NCBI GenBank assembly: GCA_031279295.1
Contig: JAITIT010000052.1
Coordinates: forward strand, 1 to 17,955
Origin: Holosporales bacterium
Lineage (GTDB): Bacteria > Pseudomonadota > Alphaproteobacteria > RUG11792
Reading direction: 5' to 3'
Length of the DNA: 17,955 bases
In this document: in pieces, positions 7,147 to 14,791 of the stretch
Layout: each line of letters starts with the position of its first letter
How positions within the stretch are numbered: position 1 is the stretch's first letter
Position numbers and translations under genes: made by a program
Notes under the pieces: model-generated
Database searches by the model: none
The model's input: the letters and a program-made list of their open reading frames with translations, nothing else
Told to the model about the DNA's origin: nothing

Positions 7147-7902
7147 ATGAAAACGAAAAAGACACAATCAAGGTCGAAGGAGCCAAAGCCAGTAGATATA
7201 TCAGTTGGGAGGCTGCTCCGTGAGAATCGCGACAAGCGAGGGTTAACTCTTGGTGATGCTGGGAAAAGATTAGGAGTATCGTTACAGCAGGTGCAAAAAT
7301 ACGAACAGGCACGTAGTAAGGCATCGTTTTCTACCGTAGTTAACCTCTTGAATTTCTATGGGGTAGATGTGATGAGATTCATTGATGACGTTCAGAAAAC
7401 ATATCCCGGTAAAGATTTGCATAACAATTGCTGCCAATCTGCAACACTGTTGATAGTAGAAGATAATCCTGGGGATGTTGTTCTTGCACTTAATGCGCTG
7501 CGTTCCATTAGGAAAGGTATTAACGTAGTGAGCACCGATAATGTGCAGCAGATGCTGAGGATTCTACGTGGCGAGGCTCCACACATTAGCGGATCTAGAC
7601 CTGATCTGATACTCCTCGATCTTTGCATTCCACAGAAGCGTGAAAAACCCAAGAGGGGTGAAGGAATTAGTGCGATAAGAGCTGTGAAACAGGATCGTCG
7701 CACTTCCACAATTCCTATAGTCGTACTAACAAACAATAGTGGAGATGACATCGTGCGACAGGCGTATGATAATGGTGCCAATGGGTACATCTATAAATCT
7801 ATGGAATTCGGTGCTTTCCGCAACAATCTCGTTCACTGCGTGAAGTACTGGACTGAGACAATAGTGCCTCCTGCTAGGGTATACAAATTTGATGGTTCTT
7901 GA
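7147..7902 (+). CDS. XRE-type HTH fused to an Rcp1-like response regulator receiver
   Basis: This is the probable partner of the upstream kinase: AGGAG lies 10 bases before ATG 7147 and the genes are 15 bp apart. Residues 18-78 form a Cro/CI-type helix-turn-helix (VGRLLRENRDKRGLTLGDAG; VSLQQVQKYEQARSKASFST). Residues 100-235 form a receiver: acidic pair E105/D106, phosphoacceptor D158 (LILLDLCIP), switch T195 (IVVLTNN) and K217 (YIYKSME). A long D-to-alpha4 insert with GISAIRAVKQD and a final helix FRNNLVHCVKYW resemble the Rcp1 receivers paired with phytochromes. Most response regulators have the receiver first; here the DNA-binding domain is N-terminal and of XRE type. It presumably regulates transcription; the targets are unknown. 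Confidence 0.85.
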   Translation: MKTKKTQSRSKEPKPVDISVGRLLRENRDKRGLTLGDAGKRLGVSLQQVQKYEQARSKASFSTVVNLLNFYGVDVMRFIDDVQKTYPGKDLHNNCCQSATLLIVEDNPGDVVLALNALRSIRKGINVVSTDNVQQMLRILRGEAPHISGSRPDLILLDLCIPQKREKPKRGEGISAIRAVKQDRRTSTIPIVVLTNNSGDDIVRQAYDNGANGYIYKSMEFGAFRNNLVHCVKYWTETIVPPARVYKFDGS

Positions 7903-7980
7903 TGTACGCGAAAAATGGTAAATGGCCGCATCGTAGTGGCGCTGTGAGTTAATATTAGGTGTATGATATCGCTGGTGTTG

Positions 7981-8018
7981 CAGTAGTGGTACTTTGTGAT
8001 ATCACGGTATCGCTACTG
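7981..8018 (+). repeat. 12-bp hairpin with nested palindrome upstream of bamB
   Basis: CAGTAGTGGTAC (7981-7992) can pair fully, with two G-U wobbles, with GTATCGCTACTG (8007-8018). The 14-nt loop contains the perfect palindrome GTGATATCAC (7996-8005). No T tract follows on the plus strand, so a simple terminator is unlikely. It lies directly upstream of the TATAAT box of bamB and could be an operator or a weak terminator for the preceding operon. Confidence 0.5.
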
Positions 8019-8023
8019 TGGTG

Positions 8024-8029
8024 TATAAT
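8024..8029 (+). promoter_or_regulatory. Candidate bamB -10 box
   Basis: A perfect TATAAT lies 31-36 bp before the preferred bamB ATG, within an inverted repeat GTGTAT-N6-ATACAC. No good -35 hexamer is found at the right distance; that position falls in the palindrome GTGATATCAC. This suggests activator dependence or a false match. A start near 8036 would leave a leader of about 25 nt. Confidence 0.4.
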
Positions 8030-8059
8030 GTGATACACAGAGCGTTCAGCGAAATCTTG

Positions 8060-9367
8060 ATGATGCGACATATTTTATTATACCAGTTGGCTGTTCTAAT
8101 TCTCCTAACCGCGTGTGACAAAAAGGAGATTCTTCCTGGTAAGCGAGATGAGATACCTGGGGTCACAACCGTTAAGGATGTTGAATCATCCGGAAAGAGA
8201 TTGGCGGTTGGAACCGCCAACCTCACGTCACCTACTGTTGTGTCCACCTATATCGATGCTGCTGGTAACAAGCAACATAACTCTCCGAACTACAAGGTCG
8301 AAGGACTCAATAAACTTAAGTGGAAATCGTCAATTGGTAGGGGGCCAGTTCATTCAAATATCATAGCCTTCGGAGATCATATATATGGAATTGATGCGGC
8401 GGGTAACCTTGTATGTCTTTCGCAGAAGGACGGTAAGAAGCTATGGCAGCAGCATGTAGCACCACAACCGGACGATGCCGTGTTTATGGGTGGATTGACA
8501 GCCGATAACGGAATCATTTACATTGCTACAAATGTTGGCACCGTGCTTGCGGTAGACGCGAAGACACAGAAGGAAGTATGGAGGTACAACATCAAGTGCC
8601 CACTGCATGGTGCGCCGCTATTTGTTGATGGAATGGTGATTGTTGTATCTGTCGAAAACAATACATTTGCTATAGATGCTAAGACTGGAAAGGTTGAATG
8701 GTCCATGCATGCTAGTAGCGAGCAGACAGCAATGGCGGACTTCGGAACTCCAGCTGTACACCACAGGAAGGTGATCTGCCCATACACTTCCGGAGAACTC
8801 GAGGTATATGATATCAGGACTGGATTACAGCATTGGGAGGATACTATAACCCAATCTGATATGTCGCAGAGTGGGGCCGCGATATCTCACATAGTTGCTT
8901 CCCCTGTGGTATTTAGTACTTATGTACTCGTTGCAACTTCAGACTCCAAGATAGCTCTTTACGATGCTGAGTCTGGAACCAAGATATGGGAATGTGATGT
9001 AGGAACTCCAAATCTGCCGATTGAAAACTCTGGCTTGATCTTCGTGCTGTCTGGTGCAGGAGATCTTGTATGCCTATCATCCAAGGATGGGTCTGTTCAC
9101 TGGAGCATGAATACCAAGAAGGCACTGGTTAACAAAGATACTAAGGAAGAGAACATACGTGTCGTTGGTCCACTCATCGTGAATGGAGACATTGCTGTGT
9201 TTAGTAACACTGGGAGTATCCTGCTTGTGAATGCAACGAATGGGAAGGTGAAGACACGTCTGACTCCCGAGGTACTCAAGAACTGCGAGATAGTCAAGAT
9301 CCCTGTGATTGTAAATGGATGTATGTACATAACCTCTGCGAGGGGAGACATCTACAAAATTGAGTAG
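8060..9367 (+). CDS. bamB: Outer membrane assembly lipoprotein BamB (PQQ-like beta-propeller)
   Basis: BamB is the lipoprotein of the BAM complex that helps BamA insert beta-barrel proteins into the outer membrane. The frame is open from a GTG at 8018, but ATG 8060 or 8063 gives a proper lipoprotein signal, MRHILLYQLAVLILLTAC, with lipobox LTAC, so I place the start there. A beta-propeller of repeated PQQ-like blades follows, with the recurring pattern of aliphatic strand, D-x-x-x-G-x-x-x-W (for example AIDAKTGKVEW, CLSSKDGSVHW, LYDAESGTKIWE). Length is about 434 residues, slightly longer than E. coli BamB. The end overlaps der by 8 bp; adjacency of bamB and der is conserved in proteobacteria and supports the assignment. 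No strong Shine-Dalgarno is visible. Confidence 0.9.
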   Translation: MMRHILLYQLAVLILLTACDKKEILPGKRDEIPGVTTVKDVESSGKRLAVGTANLTSPTVVSTYIDAAGNKQHNSPNYKVEGLNKLKWKSSIGRGPVHSNIIAFGDHIYGIDAAGNLVCLSQKDGKKLWQQHVAPQPDDAVFMGGLTADNGIIYIATNVGTVLAVDAKTQKEVWRYNIKCPLHGAPLFVDGMVIVVSVENNTFAIDAKTGKVEWSMHASSEQTAMADFGTPAVHHRKVICPYTSGELEVYDIRTGLQHWEDTITQSDMSQSGAAISHIVASPVVFSTYVLVATSDSKIALYDAESGTKIWECDVGTPNLPIENSGLIFVLSGAGDLVCLSSKDGSVHWSMNTKKALVNKDTKEENIRVVGPLIVNGDIAVFSNTGSILLVNATNGKVKTRLTPEVLKNCEIVKIPVIVNGCMYITSARGDIYKIE

Positions 9368-10724
9368 ATATAGGATCGTCATTGCTGGCAGGACGAATGT
9401 GGGCAAGTCAACCTTGTTCAATAGGTTGACTCACGGGAGGGAGGCCGTGGTATTTAACAGACCCGGCGTAACGAGGGATCTCAGAGAGAGACACACGGAG
9501 CTTCTAAACAAGCGGGCCACTATCGTTGATACGCCTGGGTTGTTTGATGCCTTTTCTCTTGGTGGTCATCTTGATCTCATGCGGTTTGTAAGATCTGAGA
9601 TAGGACGCGTCATTGGTGAATCATCACTGATCATACTAGTACTGGATGGAACCTCTCCCGGGATTACTCCTAGCGATCATGAGATAACTCAGCTTGTTCG
9701 CAAAAGCGGAAAGCCTGTGATCGTAGCAATAAATAAGGCAGATCGCAGAGATGCCGCTGCAGTCTATTCAGAGGCCACGGAGCTTGGGTTCGAGAGAGTC
9801 ATCAAAATATCAGCTGAGCATGGAGATGGTATCGATCTACTGCTGGAGTCGATATGCGATTTCATACCTGATGAGGAACTGCAAAAGCATACCGATGTTA
9901 GTGAGCAAGCAATGCGGTTAGCCATCATCGGTAGACCAAACACAGGTAAGTCCGCGATTGTGAATTCTATAATCGGTGAGTGTAAGCGATTGGTTGGAGA
10001 CTTCGTGGGACTCACTCGCGAGAGCGCAGAGCTGGAGTTCCGCTTTAAAGGTAGACTCATCAAGATTATCGATACTCCAGGACTTCGTAGAAAATCCAAG
10101 ATAACGGACACCCTGGAAATGATCGTGGACTCCAATGGAAGGAATGCTTATCGCAATGCAGACGCCGTCATCCTAGTAATCGACGCATCATCTCTAATTT
10201 GTGGAGAGGTCGAGAGCTACGATCTCAAGATTGCTGCTGATATCGTGAAGGAGGGGAAGGCCCTCATCATCGCATTCAACAAGTGCGACATTACTCCATT
10301 CAAACCACATGATACCCCTGCATTTCTACAGAGAAATTTCAGGACGAGTTTCGCTCAGCTAAAGGAGGTACCATTCCTGCTGGTTTCAGCGCTGCTGCGC
10401 ATCAACATAAACAAAATGCTGAAGCTCACTCTGTTAGCTTACGACAAGTACAGCCGGACTGTCAAGACATCTGACCTAAATTCGTGGCTTCGTAGTATGT
10501 GCCAAGGAGGAGGCTTGCAAAGTTGTGCCGCAAGGTTTAGCCTGAAGTATATAACTCAGGTTGGCACGTCTCCTCCCACTTTCTTGATCTTCATCTCAAA
10601 CAAGTCCAACATACAGGAGAGTCAGAGGAGGTTCATCGCCAACAACCTGAGGTCTCACTTCGGGTTGAAGGATGTTCCGATTAGGATTATCTTGAGGAAC
10701 CGTAGAGAACCCGGAAACAGGTAG
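9360..10724 (+). CDS. der: Ribosome biogenesis GTPase Der (EngA)
   Basis: Der is the tandem-GTPase factor needed for maturation of the 50S ribosomal subunit. G domain 1 shows GRTNVGKS (10-17), DTPG (57-60) and NKAD (125-128). G domain 2 shows GRPNTGKS (191-198), DTPG (238-241) and NKCD (307-310). A KH-like C-terminal domain follows (about 365-450), ending IRIILRNRREPGNR. Length is 454 residues, normal for the family. The start is a TTG at 9360, overlapping the bamB stop, with an AGGGGAG about 12 bases upstream. The frame gives MSRYRIVIAGRTN, the expected N-terminus, so the TTG is convincing. Translational coupling to bamB is likely. Confidence 0.95.
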   Translation: MSRYRIVIAGRTNVGKSTLFNRLTHGREAVVFNRPGVTRDLRERHTELLNKRATIVDTPGLFDAFSLGGHLDLMRFVRSEIGRVIGESSLIILVLDGTSPGITPSDHEITQLVRKSGKPVIVAINKADRRDAAAVYSEATELGFERVIKISAEHGDGIDLLLESICDFIPDEELQKHTDVSEQAMRLAIIGRPNTGKSAIVNSIIGECKRLVGDFVGLTRESAELEFRFKGRLIKIIDTPGLRRKSKITDTLEMIVDSNGRNAYRNADAVILVIDASSLICGEVESYDLKIAADIVKEGKALIIAFNKCDITPFKPHDTPAFLQRNFRTSFAQLKEVPFLLVSALLRININKMLKLTLLAYDKYSRTVKTSDLNSWLRSMCQGGGLQSCAARFSLKYITQVGTSPPTFLIFISNKSNIQESQRRFIANNLRSHFGLKDVPIRIILRNRREPGNR

Positions 10725-10739
10725 ATTGGCGATGAACTG

Positions 10740-11321
10740 ATGCTTGAAAAATATCTTCCAGAAGGTTGGCATCTCAATCCTCGTTTCGTAGTAAGCTATA
10801 AGCATTCACTAGCTGTTTCGGATGCAGCTAGACGACTAGCTAATAGCATTAGCTCTCTGGATCCCGATACTGCGTACGCCTATGGGCTGATGCATGACGT
10901 CGGGAAGTTTCACTTGGAGCTAGGCGAGCTTTATAAGCATCCTAGGATGGGGTACGAGCTCTTGAGGGGACAATATCTGGACATCGCGGAGATCTGTATA
11001 TCTCATGCGTTTCCAGACTTCAGTAGCTTCGATCACATACTGCGCTACTGCCACGATGATACGGAAGAGGCGGACGCTGTGTATCACATATTGCAAGGTA
11101 TCCCCAGGACCTCGTATATAGACCTCGTTCAATTCTGCGATAAAATATCCGGTGTTGATGGGTGGATGTTACTCGAATCAAAGTTCGACTGGTACCTTTC
11201 CAAAAGCGGAATGATCCGTGATGAGATCACAAACCACTACGACATGTCACTGCGAGCGATAAAACACAGACTCGATGAGTTAGCTGGTGAGGATGTGTAT
11301 GGGGTACTGGGAATAGCGTAA
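10740..11321 (+). CDS. HD-domain phosphohydrolase
   Basis: This 193-residue protein has the metal-binding signature of the HD superfamily: H22 (YKHSL), H52-D53 (GLMHDVGKF), H89 (ICISHAFPDF) and D134 (QFCDKIS). Family members hydrolyse phosphate esters such as nucleotides or signalling nucleotides; the substrate here cannot be inferred. A short C-terminal helical tail (IRDEITNHYDMSLRAIKHRL) follows. The gene starts 15 bp after the der stop and is probably the last gene of the bamB-der operon. The Shine-Dalgarno is poor, so coupling to der translation is possible. No sensor or cyclase domain is attached. Confidence 0.75.
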   Translation: MLEKYLPEGWHLNPRFVVSYKHSLAVSDAARRLANSISSLDPDTAYAYGLMHDVGKFHLELGELYKHPRMGYELLRGQYLDIAEICISHAFPDFSSFDHILRYCHDDTEEADAVYHILQGIPRTSYIDLVQFCDKISGVDGWMLLESKFDWYLSKSGMIRDEITNHYDMSLRAIKHRLDELAGEDVYGVLGIA

Positions 11322-11549
11322 ATCATCATATTAAAACAAATGCACGAATCCCATCGATATCATTCTCAAGTCTCTAGTGTTTTTCACCTAAAGACACATC
11401 AAGACTCCTTTTGCCCACGTCATACCAAATAACGCTCATCATAAATCCATCTCATATCAGGTGTATTTAAATTTAATCAGATTAATATTTTGTTCATTTT
11501 TTCCTGTCAAGATATTGATGTATGATTTTAATTAAAATGCGCTAAGTCA
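11322..11549. other. AT-rich spacer with candidate promoter and palindrome
   Basis: No gene is seen in these 228 bp. Candidate promoter elements are TTGTTC with a 17-bp spacer and TATTGA, or TATGAT at 11521-11526 without a good -35. Several TTAA motifs are present, but none has the N7 spacing of a CtrA site. Confidence 0.4.
11525..11538. repeat. 14-bp perfect palindrome upstream of the 11550 gene
   Basis: ATTTTAATTAAAAT is a perfect inverted repeat that overlaps the TATGAT box and ends 11 bp before the start codon. Its position suits an operator that blocks transcription start, but AT-rich DNA gives such palindromes easily. Confidence 0.4.
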
Positions 11550-12512
11550 ATGAGATTAAATTATCACCAGATGCTTTCTATATTTGCGCTAGGATATGTT
11601 TTCGCTAATAATATTTGTCCTGCCTCATATGGGATGGAGTCGCAAGATAACACACCCTACAGTGATTCCCACAGGGATATCGGCAGTAGAGTTCAGGAAT
11701 GTGTTACAGGCTCGAAGCTACTAGCCACAAATGTAATGCTGAAGAGATTCTTACATGGACATAATAAGTTTGACCCAGGGATTAACGCCATACGAAGTGT
11801 GTATGATTCCCGAGACGTTGCTGAGCTCCGTACTAAGTTATCACAAAAATCACTTGCCAGAAATCTTGTATATGCAGCGCAGCTGCTCATTGCTACGTCA
11901 TGTAACGTTGTAAAGTATCTCAGTGCAGAATACCAAGATGAAGTAATATATGGTAAACTGCTGATTGGGTTATATGTCGGGAAAATGCTGTCATGGGGCC
12001 TGGGGGCATATTTGGAATATAATTCTGGAAAACCGGTACTTGATGCGATAAATTCCTATCGTGGTGATAGCGGCGATGAAATCAGCATCGCTACCATGGC
12101 TTCTGCTGTTTGCGATGTGGATGACGAGGAGGTCACATCAATTGCAGCTGCGGTCAAGACACTCATAGATGAAGGAGAAATAGAGATAACTGACGATGAA
12201 CAATACAGGCTGGAGAATCTCGATGTCCTAATGCATGAGATTGGGTGTAAAGAGAGCATCAAGAAGTGTGTAACGTGCATAACGCGGGTGCTATCTCTAC
12301 TAACCGGCATAACCGCTGGTGTAGTCACTTCACGTACGGATACTCAGAAAACTGCGTTCTGGATGAAAATATCGTCCAATGTGATGGATACACTGACGGA
12401 TCATACTGATACATTCAGAACTGGGGAAGTAGTAAATAGGTACGTAGCTATCAGCGAAATTATGTACCTGTGTGAGTACTTTTTATCGCCTATGGTTGTA
12501 TACGAGCTGTAA
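11550..12512 (+). CDS. Hypothetical exported or membrane protein
   Basis: This is a 320-residue protein of no family I recognise. The N-terminus has an uncleaved or cleaved signal-like segment (MLSIFALGYVFANN, about 8-21) with possible cleavage near residue 26-28. Three later moderately hydrophobic helices are visible: NLVYAAQLLIATSCNVVKYL, LLIGLYVGKMLSWGLGAYL and ITRVLSLLTGITAGVV. Between them lies an acidic segment (VCDVDDEEVTSIAAAV; IDEGEIEITDDEQYRLENL). This suggests a small multi-pass protein with an acidic central loop. It is flanked by long spacers and faces ftsI convergently, so it is a single-gene unit. A weak Shine-Dalgarno precedes ATG 11550. It may be lineage-specific. Confidence 0.65.
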   Translation: MRLNYHQMLSIFALGYVFANNICPASYGMESQDNTPYSDSHRDIGSRVQECVTGSKLLATNVMLKRFLHGHNKFDPGINAIRSVYDSRDVAELRTKLSQKSLARNLVYAAQLLIATSCNVVKYLSAEYQDEVIYGKLLIGLYVGKMLSWGLGAYLEYNSGKPVLDAINSYRGDSGDEISIATMASAVCDVDDEEVTSIAAAVKTLIDEGEIEITDDEQYRLENLDVLMHEIGCKESIKKCVTCITRVLSLLTGITAGVVTSRTDTQKTAFWMKISSNVMDTLTDHTDTFRTGEVVNRYVAISEIMYLCEYFLSPMVVYEL

Positions 12513-12533
12513 GTAATTTTCAGAGGATGGGCA

Positions 12534-12566
12534 ATCTCATTCGTTAACCCCGATCTGCAATGAGAT
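12534..12566. terminator. Inverted repeat between convergent genes, possible bidirectional terminator
   Basis: ATCTCATT (12534-12541) and AATGAGAT (12559-12566) form a perfect 8-bp stem with a 17-nt loop, 21 bp after the stop of the preceding gene. No U tract follows, so this is a weak terminator candidate. A second small hairpin ACCTC-TTT-GAGGT lies at 12643-12655. The rest of the 198-bp spacer holds nothing recognisable. Confidence 0.35.
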
Positions 12567-12710
12567 GTAATCGTTGCAGCTGAACCGATAGAACTTTCGA
12601 ATGATAGATACGCTTCGCAGTCAGGAATTGTAGCAGATTATCACCTCTTTGAGGTAGGTATGTAGGGAAGTTGTGAAGTGCAAATCCCGCTGGAAACTAT
12701 GCGTCTAGTA

Positions 12711-14429
12711 CTATCTCTGTTTTATGTACTTCAAGCTTTTCAAGCTTGTATCGTCCGGATCGTCATGATGCCCGCTGTACAGCAACGGGACGGTCCTCTT
12801 GAAAATATTTTTGGCTGTAGGGGCGACGTTGTGTCCGGCTGTAGCAAATCCGTGGGTCCACTCTGTGGCTTTTGGATTGTCGAGTGAAACAATCAACATG
12901 ACATGAGGAACATCTTTCGGAAATCCTCCAATGAATGTCGTTATCCTCTTTCTGTTACATTCTGCTCCATAGCCGCTGCCCTGTGCCTGATATGCAGTTC
13001 CGGTCTTTCCAATAATCTCTATTCCCTCAACAGCAGCCTTCTTTCCGGTTCCATAGCATACGGTGAGGCGCATTAAATCCCTTACATCCCGCGAGGTCTC
13101 ACTCGATACGATGCGTTCTCCTTCAGCAAGTATCCTACGTTTGCCGTACACCAATGTCGGAGTAACGCGTACTCCGTCATTTAAAATGGAGGTTACTGTA
13201 GTGATAAGCATTAGCGGCGTTATCGCCAATCCATATCCATACGACATTGTCATCGCTGTAGATTCATTCCATACCCTCGGCACAATTGGGTGTCCTATCT
13301 CTGGGATTTCGATACTTGCTTTATCCAGCAATCCAAGCCTCTTCATGTATGCCTTTTGCACATTTGTACCGAATCGTTGCTCTATCTTTGCCGCAGCTAT
13401 GTTGGAGGAAAACACGAATGCCTCAGCTAACGTGAGTGGCCTCTTCTTTCCCCTGAAATCGGTAACTGAGAACCGGCCTATCTTCAGTGGCTCAGTCGCA
13501 TCGAATACTGAACCTAACGTAGCTGCCCCAGAGTCGAGTGCTATGGCTACGTTGATAATCTTTAGGACAGACCCGGGTTCAAACGTTCCCAAAGTATTCC
13601 TGTTGAACATATCACTACTGGAGCAGTCTCCCAAATTATTTGGATTGAAGTCTGGGAGAGAGACCATTGCCAGGATCTCACCAGTATTGGACATCAGCAT
13701 GGCATTGCCACCGGATGCTTTAAACTTGCTTACTGCATTGCTTAGCTCTTCATGAACTATTGCTTGTAACCTGATATCGAGTGTAGTGACAAGGCACTTG
13801 TTCAGGTTTACATATGTCGCAAGCTCCTTCGAGAAATTTTTCTCGAGCCCACACACTCCGACTCCGTCAACGTCGCTACACCCAATCACATGTGAGAACA
13901 GGTTGTTGTGAATGTAAATCCTCTTGTAATCCTTCTGGAAATGAATACCTGGAATACCGAGGTCCATTACCTGCTCCTGAATCTGCGGAGGAACGTGCCT
14001 TGACAACCATACGAAGTGTTTGCTCTTGTCGGATACCTTCAGCCTCAACTTCTTAGCACTTGGCATCCCTGGGATCTTTGATAACTTCTCCACCATCTCA
14101 TCAATGTCAATTATGACTGATGGATTTGCATAGCACGATGCTGTTACTATGCTGGTGGCGAGTAGCTCTCCATTACGATCAACAATGTCAGCTTTCCTTT
14201 CTACATGCTCCGTGTAGTGTTCAAGCCTATCATGCGCACTGTAGCGACTAACGATCATTACATCGACTAACCTATATGAGATGCAACTGAACACAACTGT
14301 TCCGCATACTCCGGAGAAGACCATCCTGATTCTCAGTTTCGCAATTAGTTCAGCATGTCCACTCGAGGCTCGCCACATGGCGAACCCATCAATGAGTGAT
14401 GTGAACATTTTGCGAAGCAGTTGTCTCAA
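12711..14429 (-). CDS. ftsI: Septal peptidoglycan transpeptidase FtsI (PBP3)
   Basis: FtsI is the class B penicillin-binding protein that cross-links peptidoglycan at the division septum. A single N-terminal membrane segment (about 33-57) is followed by the pedestal domain (DIVDRNGELLATS at 81-93) and the transpeptidase domain. Catalytic motifs are S287-V-L-K290 (FEPGSVLKI), S341-S-N343 (VFSSNIAAAKIEQ) and K475-T-G477 (IIGKTGTAYQ). It is 572 residues long, normal for the family. The start is TTG 14429 with GGAGG seven bases upstream; the next Met is at residue 8. It follows ftsL by 14 bp in an rsmH-ftsL-ftsI operon, the usual dcw order, but murE and murF do not follow and the operon ends here. 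Confidence 0.95.
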   Translation of the reverse strand: MRQLLRKMFTSLIDGFAMWRASSGHAELIAKLRIRMVFSGVCGTVVFSCISYRLVDVMIVSRYSAHDRLEHYTEHVERKADIVDRNGELLATSIVTASCYANPSVIIDIDEMVEKLSKIPGMPSAKKLRLKVSDKSKHFVWLSRHVPPQIQEQVMDLGIPGIHFQKDYKRIYIHNNLFSHVIGCSDVDGVGVCGLEKNFSKELATYVNLNKCLVTTLDIRLQAIVHEELSNAVSKFKASGGNAMLMSNTGEILAMVSLPDFNPNNLGDCSSSDMFNRNTLGTFEPGSVLKIINVAIALDSGAATLGSVFDATEPLKIGRFSVTDFRGKKRPLTLAEAFVFSSNIAAAKIEQRFGTNVQKAYMKRLGLLDKASIEIPEIGHPIVPRVWNESTAMTMSYGYGLAITPLMLITTVTSILNDGVRVTPTLVYGKRRILAEGERIVSSETSRDVRDLMRLTVCYGTGKKAAVEGIEIIGKTGTAYQAQGSGYGAECNRKRITTFIGGFPKDVPHVMLIVSLDNPKATEWTHGFATAGHNVAPTAKNIFKRTVPLLYSGHHDDPDDTSLKSLKYIKQR

Positions 14430-14443
14430 GTTAGTGCCTCCAT

Positions 14444-14791
14444 CTACGACTTACGGTCAAGTGACTCATCCAAAAACTTCTCGAATGCTCCCCTGTAATC
14501 CGTGTTCGCGGAGACTCCGCCTTCAGCAAGTTTCTTATGACTGACTATCTGGTTCTTCTCCATAGGCCTCATACCACTGAGATATTTCTCGCACAGTGCC
14601 TTAAGACGCTTAGGATCATTGAGGCATCCCCACTCTGCGGAGTATATTCTAATGTCGTCCTGGTACTTCTGGATGTCGTGTTCTATATCGTGCAACTTCT
14701 TCCTCAGAAACACGACCTCGTACTTTATCCGAAGGACACATAGTCCGACGGCAGTTAGAAGTGACAGCGATATTACGACGGCCCTGTTCAA
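14444..14791 (-). CDS. ftsL: Cell division protein FtsL
   Basis: FtsL is a small bitopic membrane protein that works with FtsB and FtsQ to activate septal wall synthesis by FtsW and FtsI. This 115-residue ORF has an N-terminal membrane helix (about 4-20), then a coiled coil (FLRKKLHDIEHDIQKYQDDI). The alphaproteobacterial FtsL signature AEWGCLNDPKRLKALCEKYL (52-71) follows. The start is TTG 14791, with GGAGG nine bases upstream lying inside the rsmH 3' end. The two genes overlap by four bases (TTGA), so translation is likely coupled. Position between rsmH and ftsI confirms the call despite the low conservation of FtsL. Confidence 0.9.
   Translation of the reverse strand: MNRAVVISLSLLTAVGLCVLRIKYEVVFLRKKLHDIEHDIQKYQDDIRIYSAEWGCLNDPKRLKALCEKYLSGMRPMEKNQIVSHKKLAEGGVSANTDYRGAFEKFLDESLDRKS

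Noticed and set aside
8018..8059. Upstream GTG start for bamB
   Set aside because: It would put 14 polar residues before the lipoprotein signal and lies in the hairpin and -10 region; ATG 8060/8063 gives a proper signal and lipobox.
12513..12710. Possible tRNA or small RNA between the convergent genes
   Set aside because: No cloverleaf, T-loop GTTCRANYC or CCA end could be found on either strand.
12728..12746. Tandem TTCAAGCTT repeat at the 3' end of ftsI
   Set aside because: It encodes the repeated Ser-Leu-Lys of the FtsI tail and is too short to be a meaningful element.
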